DNA of 64,000 nucleotides from Nonomuraea candida. Its GTDB lineage: Bacteria > Actinomycetota > Actinomycetes > Streptosporangiales > Streptosporangiaceae. Position 1 is the stretch's first letter, and every line of letters begins with the position of its first letter. The translations under genes and the position numbers were made by a program. This document shows positions 43,001 through 50,242 of this stretch, piece after piece. Under the pieces are notes generated by a model, which was given only the letters and a program-made list of their open reading frames with translations, made no database searches and was not told the DNA's origin. The stretch is taken from contig NZ_JOAG01000015.1 in assembly GCF_000725485.1 (NCBI RefSeq), forward strand, positions 370,986 through 434,985, read 5' to 3'.

Positions 43001-45493
43001 GGTCCGCTCCGGGTCCTTCCAGTAACCGGCCGCCACTCCGGCGCCCCCGATGTACAGCTCGCCGGGCACGCCGGCCGGGACGTCGCACATCCCGGGGTCG
43101 AGAATGTGGAACTGCTGGTTGGCCAGCGGGCGGCCGTACGGGATCGAGGTCCACGACGGATCGACGTGCCCGATCGGATGAAAGATCGACCAGATCGACC
43201 CCTCGGTCGCTCCGCCGAGGCTGACGATCTCGGCGGACGGGGCGAGCGCGCGGATGCGGTCGGGCAGCGCCGGCGGGATCCAGTCGCCGGACATCATGAC
43301 GAGCCGCAGCGAGCTGATGTCGGCGCCTTCCCGCTCGGCGTGCTCGACCAGCAGTTCCATCAGTGCGGGTACGGAGTTCCACACGGTGATCCGCTGGTCC
43401 GTGACGATCCGGGCCCACGCCGCCGGGTCCTTGTCCTCCGCCGCCCGTCCCATGACCAGCGTGGCGCCGGCGGCCAGCGTGCCGTAGACGTCGTAGACCG
43501 ACAGGTCGAAGCTCAGCGCGGACAGCGCGAACACCCGGTCGCCGGGTCCCACCCGGAACCGTCCGGTGATGTCGCGGACGGTGTTCAGCGCGGCCCTGTG
43601 CTCGATCATCACGCCTTTCGGCGTGCCGGTCGAGCCCGACGTGAAGATCACGTAGGCGAGGTCGCCGGGCTCGGCGGGGCAGGCCGGCGCCGGGTCGCCC
43701 GACACCTCGGTGACGGGCAGCGTCGCCAGCCCGTCCGGCCAGGTCAGCCGTGAACACAGCGCCGGCTGGGTGAGTGCCACGGCGCAGCCGCCGCGCGCGA
43801 TGAGCTCGTTGCGGCGACGCTCGGGCAGATCGGCGTCGACGGGCAGGTAGGCGGCGCCGGCCTTGTTGATCGCCAGCACGGCGACCACCTGCTCCCATCC
43901 CCGCTCCATCACGACGGCCACCAGGTCGCCCCTCGTCACCCCGGAGGCGATCAGCCGCGCCGCGAGGTGATCGGCCCTCCGGTCGACCTCGGCGTGCGAG
44001 AGCCGGCCGCCGGGGTGGAGCACAGCGGGGTGGCCGGGCGTCCTGCGCGCCTGCGCCTCGACCGGGGCGTGCAGGCACTGGTCGGGGCCGAGGTCGGCGC
44101 TGGTGTCGTTCCAGTGTGCGCGCTGCGCGCGCTCGCCGGCCGTGAGCAGCTCGTAGCGTGAGATCGGGGCGTGCGGGTCTGCGGCGATGCCTTCCAGGAG
44201 GACGCGGAAGTGGTCGCCCATGCGGGCGATCGAGTCCGCGCTGAACAGCGCGGTGTTGTAGATCATCATGAAGCTGCCGTCGCCGGCGGTGTGGAGCTCG
44301 AGGTCGAACCGGGTCACGCAGTGCGACAGGGCGACGTCCGCGGTGGCGGTGAGCGACGGGATGCTCGGCAGGGCCGACTCGTAGCTCTGCAGGGAGAAGA
44401 CCACCTGGAACAGCGGCGAACGTGACACCTCACGCGGCACGTTCAGCTCGGTGACCAGGCGCTCGAACGGCAGGTCCTGGTGGGTGAACGCGTGCCCGGC
44501 CGTGGCGCGGACCCGCTGCAGCAGCTCGGCGAACGTCGGGTCGCCCGACAGGTCGACCCGCATCGTCACCATGTTGACGAAGCAGCCGACGAGGTCGTCG
44601 AGCTCGGGCACCGATCGGCCGGCCGTCGGCGACCCGATCGTGACGTCGTCCTGCCGCGCCCGGCGGCCCAGCAGGACCGCGAACGCCGCGAGCAGCACCA
44701 TGTACTGCGTGGCCCGGTGCTTGCGTCCGAGCCGGGACAGCTCGGCGAGCACGCCCGGCGCCACCGAGAACTCGTGCGCGGCGCCGGTGTAGGTCGGCAC
44801 CGGTGGCCGCTGCCGGTCGGTCGGCAGTTCGAGCGGCGTGACGCCGGCGAGCTGCTCGCGCCAGTACGCCACATCGCGCTCGGTGCCGGGCCGGGCGCGT
44901 TGCCACGCGGCGAAGTCGCGGTAGCGCACCGGCAGGTCCGGCAGCGGATCGCCGGCGAGGCAGGCCAGCACCTCGCCGAGGAGGAGCTCGGTGGACCAGC
45001 CGTCCGCCGCGATGTGGTGCACCGCGAGCGCGAACACGTGCTCATCGGGGGCGATCCTGATCAGCAACGCCCGCGCCACGGGGCCGGCGGCGAGGTCGAA
45101 CGGCTCGGCCATGAAGGCGTCGACGAGCGCCCCCACGTCATCGCCGGACACGCCGTCACCGGACACGCCGTCACTGGACACGGCCTCCGCGATGGTGAGC
45201 GGGATCGTGCCGGCGTCGTCGACGACCATGACGGGCCGGCCGTCCCCGGTCGCGGGGAAGCGGCTCCGCAACGGCTCGTGCCGGGCCGCGACCCGGTTCA
45301 ACGCCGCGGCGAGCGCGGCCGGATCGAGCGGGCCGCGCAGCCGCCAGGCCTCCGGGATCGTGTACGCGGTCGTGCCCGGCGCGTACGCGTCCATGAACCA
45401 GAGGCGTTCCTGGGCGAACGACATCACGGGTTCCCCGTCGGGTACGACGGGGATCGTCGCCGGTGTCGCAGGCAGCTCGGTCAGGTCGCTCAC
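40025..45493 (-). CDS. NRPS C-A-PCP-TE fused to an MFS exporter
   Basis: 1822 residues from GTG 45493 with GGAGGA upstream. C domain about 20-440, HHIAADGW intact near 160. A domain about 470-980 (TSGSTGTPKG; YRTGDLGRY); specificity residues read DLYNMSLIW(K), almost the cysteine code DLYNLSLIWK. The C domain is ordinary, not a heterocyclisation domain. PCP FFDLGGHSLLAIKV near 1011. The thioesterase has GHCGVG near 1145, so the nucleophile is Cys, with EHD and AGHFF for Asp and His. After a Gly/Pro-rich linker comes a full MFS domain (about 1370-1790, FLAVALGQLFSISGS; GTVVDRRSRRAIM). It probably makes, releases and exports the product. Confidence 0.93.
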   Translation of the reverse strand: MSDLTELPATPATIPVVPDGEPVMSFAQERLWFMDAYAPGTTAYTIPEAWRLRGPLDPAALAAALNRVAARHEPLRSRFPATGDGRPVMVVDDAGTIPLTIAEAVSSDGVSGDGVSGDDVGALVDAFMAEPFDLAAGPVARALLIRIAPDEHVFALAVHHIAADGWSTELLLGEVLACLAGDPLPDLPVRYRDFAAWQRARPGTERDVAYWREQLAGVTPLELPTDRQRPPVPTYTGAAHEFSVAPGVLAELSRLGRKHRATQYMVLLAAFAVLLGRRARQDDVTIGSPTAGRSVPELDDLVGCFVNMVTMRVDLSGDPTFAELLQRVRATAGHAFTHQDLPFERLVTELNVPREVSRSPLFQVVFSLQSYESALPSIPSLTATADVALSHCVTRFDLELHTAGDGSFMMIYNTALFSADSIARMGDHFRVLLEGIAADPHAPISRYELLTAGERAQRAHWNDTSADLGPDQCLHAPVEAQARRTPGHPAVLHPGGRLSHAEVDRRADHLAARLIASGVTRGDLVAVVMERGWEQVVAVLAINKAGAAYLPVDADLPERRRNELIARGGCAVALTQPALCSRLTWPDGLATLPVTEVSGDPAPACPAEPGDLAYVIFTSGSTGTPKGVMIEHRAALNTVRDITGRFRVGPGDRVFALSALSFDLSVYDVYGTLAAGATLVMGRAAEDKDPAAWARIVTDQRITVWNSVPALMELLVEHAEREGADISSLRLVMMSGDWIPPALPDRIRALAPSAEIVSLGGATEGSIWSIFHPIGHVDPSWTSIPYGRPLANQQFHILDPGMCDVPAGVPGELYIGGAGVAAGYWKDPERTAAAFVTHPRTGARLYRTGDLGRYRPDGVIEFLGRADAQVKIRGYRIELGEIEAHLTRHPEVAECVVTTHGTGSLAQLVAYVVAEPGHAPDPARLRSHLAAALPAYMIPNSFITLPRLPLTANGKVDRGRLPAPEAPAGRDAGRMPPRTEPERAIHAVWADVLERADAGIDDDFFDLGGHSLLAIKVVERLRRSVPGGAGIAVMDLFTHPTIRRLAALLDGSTAAARGIIHRLTPEPAAEPELSYVAVPYGGGGAMVYKPLADALPATYALWSVAIPGHDVGIDEQHAPLEDVAERCVREIQEQITGPIALYGHCGVGSALAVEIARKLEAAGRVPEAVYIGAIFPFARPNLGLPAALGRLTNPDASRSDRSYADGLTSLGLDLSDIDPAQARRIVRNTRRDTEAAEEYFTELFGTSVERLRAPIISVAGEHDPASEYYQERFREWHFLSDTTAVVLLDEAGHFFQKHRAGELAEIVTTTHPALSTGEPPVGATGRTGPRGERGPAGPRGEAAVGGDGWRLLDVSHAGPPDAPDGPRPGMRRFLAVALGQLFSISGSMLTVFAIPIWIYLATGSLVQFALSAVAGVVPGLLVAPAAGTVVDRRSRRAIMLAGAAGAGGAHLLLGLLLWTGNLQSWHVYPLLAFLSAALAFQRLAHDSAVPQLVPKRYLGHATGLVQLATGASRLIVPVAAAGLMAVVGLEGITALVVLSHAVAIAVTLLVRFPPTMAGRRGEPVTAEIRAGFRYSWDDPRLRRMLIFFTVLNVFLSPLFLLIPPLVLAVGTLTDVGWILLGSGLAGTLGALVMRMWGGPPRRRMRGVLLCTLCLGAFCLVTGLRADLVTIGIGVFGMSLTLTVLNGIHAAIVEVKVPQRFHGRVLALNTMISWPALPIGFGLVAAWASLLFEPLPLGGALVPAAGAVAGGGPGQGIAPLYALFAMAIMLLAVVALCSGLPRLLDDSPDATPDDVIGLQALGRAPLTSAQDAPPPAATGPTRR
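45141..45185. repeat. 15-bp tandem repeat, three copies
   Basis: TCRCCGGACACGCCG-type units in the C domain of the NRPS-MFS gene, encoding GVSGD repeats before the HHxxxDG region. Confidence 0.9.
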
Positions 45494-45510
45494 AGGATGT
45501 CCTCCGGAGG

Positions 45511-48348
45511 TCATCTGAGCCGTCCACCGGACGCGTCCGGCGCGGCCGGGGGCTCGGGGTCCGCGGCCGCGGGGGGCGGGCCGGCCCCTTCCCGCGGGTC
45601 GGATCCACTCACCAGCGCGGCGAGCTCGCGGATCGTGGTGTGGTCGAAGACGTCCATGATCGTGAGTTGCGGGACGTCCGGGCCCAGCGCCGGACCCAGC
45701 AGGGCCAGCATGCGCGTGGCGTGCAGGGAGTGGCCGCCGAGCTCGAAGAAGTCGTCGTCGATGCCCACGTGCGGCACGCGAAGCACCTCGCGCCATACTC
45801 CGGCGATCGTCTTCTCGAGCGGTGTACGGGGGTCGGCCGCCACCCGGTCCGCTGTACGGGGGTCGGCCGCCACCCGGTCCGCGGCATGTCCGGGCACGGG
45901 TTCCGCCGCGCCCGGCGCCGCGGGTGTCGCGACGGGCGCGGGGGCGCCCAGCGCGAACCGCTCACGCTGGAACGGGTACGTGGGCAGCGGGACCCGCCGG
46001 GGCGGCCGGCCGGTATGCAGCGCGGACCAGCGCACGGGCACCCCGGCCTGCCACAACGCCCCGGTGGCGCGGAGCGACTCGGCGGCGCTCCCGGCTCCTG
46101 CGGGCGCGTCCGGCAGGCTCTGCACGATCGTGTGGCGCGGTCCGCAGCCGGGGTGCTGCCGGGCCAGGCTCCCGAGCGTACGGCCGGGGCCGACCTCCAG
46201 CAGGATCCCGGCGGAGTCGGCGAGCAGGGTCTGCAAGGCGTCGGAGAAGCGGATGGTGCCGCGCAGGTGACCGGCCCAGTAGGCCGGGTCGCACGCGTCG
46301 CGCGCCGCGACGGGCGCGCCGGTCCGGTCGGAGATCCACGGTAGCCGCGGTGCGCGCAGTCGCACTGACGCCACGGCCTCGGCGTACTCGTCGATGACGT
46401 CGTCGGCGAGGACCGAGTGGGCCGCGGAGCCGGCGGGCAGGAGCCGCCCCTGCGTGAGCACCAGCGACAGTGCGTCGGCCCTGGTGAGCACCCCGGCCGA
46501 GACGGCGGCGGCGTACATGCCCGGGCCGTACCCGAGGACGGCGTGCGGACTGACGCCACGAGATTCCCACAGTTCGGCCATGGCGTGCTCCACGGCGAAG
46601 AGCGCGGGCAGGCGCACGGCCATCGTGGCCAGCCGCGCTTCCGCCCCGGCCTCGGCGCCGGGCTCCGGGTACAGCACCTGTCGCAGGTCCAGCCCGAGGT
46701 CCGCGCCGGCCCGAGCGGCGCAGTCGTCGATGGCCGCGCGGAAGACCGGCTCCTGCGCGTACAGCTCGCGTGCCATGCCCACGTGCCCGCCGCCTTGCCC
46801 GGGGAAGAGGAAGGCGACCTGCGGCGTCCCCGCCGCGGGGTTTCCTGGGTCCTGCGGCCGCTCGGCCAGAGCGGTCAGGGCCCGGACGGCCTCATCGCGG
46901 TCGCGGCACACCACGAAGGCCCGGTGAGCGAACGCGGCACGCCCGGTCTGCAGAGTCCATGCCGCGTCGGCGACGGCGACCGTGTCACGTTCGAGCCGGG
47001 TGCGCAGCCGCTCGGCCGACTCGGCGAGCGCTCTGGCGGTACGCGCCGACAACGGCAACAGGTGGTAGCGGTCGTCGTCGGGCGGCAGGTGTACGGCGGG
47101 CGCCTCCTCCACGAGGAGGTGGGCGTTCGTCCCGCCGATCCCGGTGGAGTTGACCCCGGCTCGGCGGGGACGGTCGCCCGGGGGCCACGGCGTCACCTCG
47201 TTCGTCACCACGAACGGGCCGGCCGGGAGATCGAGGTGTGGGTTGGGGCGGCGGAAGTGCGCTGTGCCCGGGATGAGGCCGTGCCGCAACGACAGCACCA
47301 CCTTGATGAGGCCGATCACGCCTGCCGCGGTGTCGGTGTGACCGATGTTCGACTTGACGGAGCCGAGCACGCACCGCTGGGGCGTGCCCGGCCCGAACGC
47401 CTCCGACAGCGCGCGGACCTCGATCGTGTCGCCGATGGTGGTGCCGGTGCCGTGCGCCTCGACGTAGCCGACCGTCTCCGGGGAGACGCCGGCGAGGAGG
47501 TGCGCGGAGCGGATCGCGGCCACTTGTCCCGCCACGCTCGGCGCGGTGAAGCCTATCTTGCCGGAGCCGTCGTTGCTGAGCGCCCACCCTCGGAGCACGG
47601 CGTCGATGTGATCCCCGTCGGCGAGCGCGTCGGGCAGCCGCTTGAGCACGACGATTCCTGCCCCATCGGCGCCGACCATCCCGTCGGCGTCCGCGTCGAA
47701 CGGCCGGCAGCAGCCCTCCGGTGAGAGCAGGTCGTCGTCCTCCTCGGCGCCCGAGGCGCCACGCAGCGTGATCCCGCCTGCCAGGGCCATGTCGCACTCG
47801 CCGGTGAGCAGGGCCTGGCTCGCCAGGTGAACGGCGACGAGAGAGGTGGAGCAGCCGGTGTGCACGGTGACGGCCGGGCCCCGCAGGTTCAGCTTGTACG
47901 CCACCTGGCCGGTGAGGAAGTCCCGGCTACTGGCGAGCCGGAGCTGGCCGTCCGTCATGTCCGGAAACAGCCGCCGTTGCGCGCGCACGAGGGCGAGGTG
48001 GTCCGTCTCGCCGCTCCCGGCGTACACGCCGATGGCGCCCGGGTAGGTGTGGGGATCGTAACCGGCGTGCTCCAGGGCCTCCCAGGCGCACTCGAGGAAC
48101 ACCCGATTCTGCGGATCGAGCGCCCGCGCCTCCTGCGGCGGGACCCCGAAGAAGGCGGCGTCGAACCCTTCGGTGTCGGCGACCACCCCGTACGTGCGCC
48201 GGGAGTCGAGGCGAGTGGTCAGATCGCGGCCGGCGACGAGCGCGGCCCAGAACTCGTCGATGTCCGCGGCGCCGGGTATCCGGGCGGCCATTCCGATGAC
48301 GGCCACGGCGGTCTGCATGTCCTCGTCGGTTCCCGCGACGGCGGTCAT
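45511..48348 (-). CDS. Type I PKS: KS, AT with Gly for Ser, PCP-type carrier
   Basis: 945 residues. The KS (about 14-440) has Cys in VHTGCSTSLVAVH (near 164), His in VEAHGTGTTIGDT and His in KSNIGHTDTAAGV. The AT (about 540-830) is full length but reads GYGPG where GHSxG is expected (near 606), so the nucleophile is lost. The carrier has FFELGGHSLHATRM (near 868), the PCP form, unusual after KS-AT. It presumably receives a preloaded unit and feeds the NRPS-MFS protein, whose gene starts 17 bases downstream. Start ATG 48348 (MTAVAGTDEDM) is supported by GAAGAAGG. Confidence 0.9.
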   Translation of the reverse strand: MTAVAGTDEDMQTAVAVIGMAARIPGAADIDEFWAALVAGRDLTTRLDSRRTYGVVADTEGFDAAFFGVPPQEARALDPQNRVFLECAWEALEHAGYDPHTYPGAIGVYAGSGETDHLALVRAQRRLFPDMTDGQLRLASSRDFLTGQVAYKLNLRGPAVTVHTGCSTSLVAVHLASQALLTGECDMALAGGITLRGASGAEEDDDLLSPEGCCRPFDADADGMVGADGAGIVVLKRLPDALADGDHIDAVLRGWALSNDGSGKIGFTAPSVAGQVAAIRSAHLLAGVSPETVGYVEAHGTGTTIGDTIEVRALSEAFGPGTPQRCVLGSVKSNIGHTDTAAGVIGLIKVVLSLRHGLIPGTAHFRRPNPHLDLPAGPFVVTNEVTPWPPGDRPRRAGVNSTGIGGTNAHLLVEEAPAVHLPPDDDRYHLLPLSARTARALAESAERLRTRLERDTVAVADAAWTLQTGRAAFAHRAFVVCRDRDEAVRALTALAERPQDPGNPAAGTPQVAFLFPGQGGGHVGMARELYAQEPVFRAAIDDCAARAGADLGLDLRQVLYPEPGAEAGAEARLATMAVRLPALFAVEHAMAELWESRGVSPHAVLGYGPGMYAAAVSAGVLTRADALSLVLTQGRLLPAGSAAHSVLADDVIDEYAEAVASVRLRAPRLPWISDRTGAPVAARDACDPAYWAGHLRGTIRFSDALQTLLADSAGILLEVGPGRTLGSLARQHPGCGPRHTIVQSLPDAPAGAGSAAESLRATGALWQAGVPVRWSALHTGRPPRRVPLPTYPFQRERFALGAPAPVATPAAPGAAEPVPGHAADRVAADPRTADRVAADPRTPLEKTIAGVWREVLRVPHVGIDDDFFELGGHSLHATRMLALLGPALGPDVPQLTIMDVFDHTTIRELAALVSGSDPREGAGPPPAAADPEPPAAPDASGGRLR
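45823..45882. repeat. 30-bp tandem repeat, two copies
   Basis: Two identical 30-base units in the linker between AT and carrier of the PKS gene, encoding ADRVAADPRT twice. Confidence 0.95.
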
Positions 48349-48946
48349 GCCTTCTTCACCTCGAAGACGTGACCGGACCGGCGTAACCCGCGTTGCGGCG
48401 CAAGTGGTTTCACCGGGTCGAACACGCAGAGCCTTCGCACATTTTCCGCCCGCCACTTGGTTCGATTTGCCAGGGTAATTCGCGTGCCAATGAGGCGCTG
48501 TCGTTCCACTGGTCGACGAGTATCATTTCAGGGATTGAATAGACGGTTAATTCCGCCCGAACGCGACAGATATATATGCCGTCGGCAAACCGGCTGACCA
48601 ATGCAGCGTCGGCCACGCCTCCGGCGCGTTCATGCACAACGTGGCCGCCCGGCGAGCACCGGCCGGCCCGGAGCCGCGCACCCGTTCCCCGCCAAGGCCG
48701 ACAAGCCGGACACGCGCTGCACCGGCCACGTCACGCTCCAGCTTCAGCGCAAGCGGTGGTACGGCCGGGAGACCAGCGACCGACTGCGCACGAATACTCC
48801 GCATCGCAGAACCATTCTTTCCACGTGGGCACGATAAGAAGGTCCGGAGCAGAGCACCCGAGGACGACAGAGACTCTGGTGACGACCGGCATATCCGCGG
48901 CATGCGTTATGGCTCGCGTATGTTGTTCCGCCTCACCACGTTCACG
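48349..48946. other. Cluster-edge intergenic region, no supported gene
   Basis: About 600 bases upstream of the KS-AT-PCP gene, with an AT-rich patch TATATATG at 48571-48578. On the minus strand GACCAA/TTGGTC at 48596-48601 and CATATA 17 bases on could be a promoter for that gene. A 38-codon minus-strand frame (48410-48526) is not supported. Confidence 0.45.
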
Positions 48947-49068
48947 ATGGTGAATCCGCTGCAGGTTCTCGACGTCGGTCTTCTCGGTCCATTTTCAGGT
49001 CACAGTGGATGGTGAGCCAATCCGCCTGTCAGGGCGTCGCCGGGTCGAGCTCCTCGCCGGGCCGATCC
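48947..49068 (+). pseudogene. SARP-family regulator N-terminal remnant, frameshifted
   Basis: MVNPLQVLDVGLLGPFS continues, after a one-base insertion near 48989, as VTVDGEPIRLSGRRRVELLAG. Together they match the OmpR-like DNA-binding start of SARP/AfsR regulators (xxFGxLGPLxVxxDGxPxxLGGxRxRxLLA). The reading ends within about 40 codons; the HTH and BTAD domains are missing. It may be the remains of a pathway-specific activator at the edge of the cluster. Confidence 0.65.
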
Positions 49069-49160
49069 CGGCCGAGAGACCGGCGCATACCTCGGACATA
49101 CCCACGGTCACTACCGTGACGTTCCGATCGACGAACCCCCGACTTGGGAGCGAAACGGTA

Positions 49161-49571
49161 GTGAGATTTCTGCAGAAGACGAGCGTCGTCGCAGCGGCCG
49201 GCCTGGCCCTGTCCGTTCTCGGCTCGGCTCCGGCCACCGCCGCGTCCAACTGGAACTCCAATCCCCCGACCTCCGCCACCGAGGTGTCCACGCGCATCCA
49301 GATCAGCAGCGCCTTTGGAACCCTGCAACTGCGTAAGGGCAAGTGGAACGGCAAATGGTGGGTGTGGGCGCGGATCACCAACCCGACCAGCACCGCGAAC
49401 AAGAGCTACGTGCTCGCCTTCGTCGCTGGAGGTACCGCCACGGACGTTGACATCAACGGCACGAGCTACACCAAGGCCTACCGCCTGATCTCAGGAAAGA
49501 CCTACAAGTCATGTATCAAGAAAGCCGTCATCGGCGGGGGCTACGACAAGTGCACCAGCTTCACGGGATGA
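49161..49571 (+). CDS. Small secreted protein, unknown function
   Basis: 136 residues, GTG start with GGGAG upstream. The signal peptide ends near ATAAS. The mature part has a Trp- and Lys-rich strand region (KGKWNGKWWVWARI) and one cysteine pair (CIKKAVIGGGYDKC). It looks like a small beta-sheet domain; no family recognised. The hairpin at 49662-49694 probably ends its transcript. Confidence 0.65.
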   Translation: MRFLQKTSVVAAAGLALSVLGSAPATAASNWNSNPPTSATEVSTRIQISSAFGTLQLRKGKWNGKWWVWARITNPTSTANKSYVLAFVAGGTATDVDINGTSYTKAYRLISGKTYKSCIKKAVIGGGYDKCTSFTG

Positions 49572-49661
49572 CCTCTCCGGCCCCGTGCGCGTGAGCCCGG
49601 CGACTCTGGGGAGGACGTCCGGGCGGAGCGCTCCTCAGGTGCGGGCGTCGTCGGGTGGCGC

Positions 49662-49694
49662 GGACGGCCGCCACAAGGGCTGTGGCGGCCGTCC
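49662..49694. terminator. Strong hairpin, 14-bp perfect stem
   Basis: GGACGGCCGCCACA and TGTGGCGGCCGTCC enclose a 5-base loop. It lies 90 bases after the small secreted protein gene. Bidirectional by structure. Confidence 0.65.
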
Positions 49695-49936
49695 TGCCGA
49701 TCGCGCCTCACGTCCCCGCCCGCGCGCCAAAGGAAGATCCTGACCTCCGACACCAGTCACCCGAGCCGGCGACCGCGAGATCTTCTCCGCCGATGGGGGC
49801 TTGACGGCTCCTTCATCAGCACCTGGATGGACAACCTCGATGAAACTTGAGCCAAGTGGAGTCATGGTTCAGGCCCCAACGTGAAGCGGCAGATGAGACG
49901 GCGTCATGAGTCGCGTGGGGGCAGGAACGAGAACGC

Positions 49937-50100
49937 CTATGCCACGGCGGTGGCGATCACGTCCAGCGCGGACCGCGGGGCCCGGCCGAGCAGACCGGCC
50001 AGGTCGCCGCCGGTTTCGGCCATGAAACCGGCCGCGATGACGGAGTAGGTGGAGACCACGATCGGAATCTGCCAGCCCGGGACGCCGGCGGTGCATGGGC
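49937..50100 (-). pseudogene. NmrA-type NAD(P)-binding protein C-terminal remnant
   Basis: Minus-strand frame GVPGWQIPIVVSTYSVIAAG, then ETGGDLAGLLGRAPRSALDV and a stop at 49937. This is the usual end of NmrA/azoreductase-like proteins (VxxLTGRxPRSFxxF). The Rossmann part is absent. It is truncated next to the SpoIIE gene. The rest of the 49572-50242 gap has no other gene. Confidence 0.55.
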
Positions 50101-50242
50101 TCCTCATCGGTCCGGCTTGCGTCGCCCGGGTCACGCTCGCCCAGCGGAGGAAAGATCCTGCAAAGAAGCGATATGGCGGAAAGAGAGCCCCGGTGCCGCG
50201 CCGGTAGCGTGAGAAATCCGGGGGATCTCGCGGGATGGTGCC

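Noticed and set aside
45494..45796. N-terminal extension of the NRPS-MFS frame to 45796, giving 1923 codons
   Set aside because: It overlaps the carrier domain of the upstream PKS gene in another frame, and GTG 45493 has a good GGAGGA site.
48410..48526. 38-codon minus-strand frame upstream of the KS-AT-PCP gene, with CEGSAC near its end, considered as a precursor peptide
   Set aside because: No ribosome-binding site, no peptide-modifying enzymes nearby, and it could easily be the 5' leader of the PKS mRNA.
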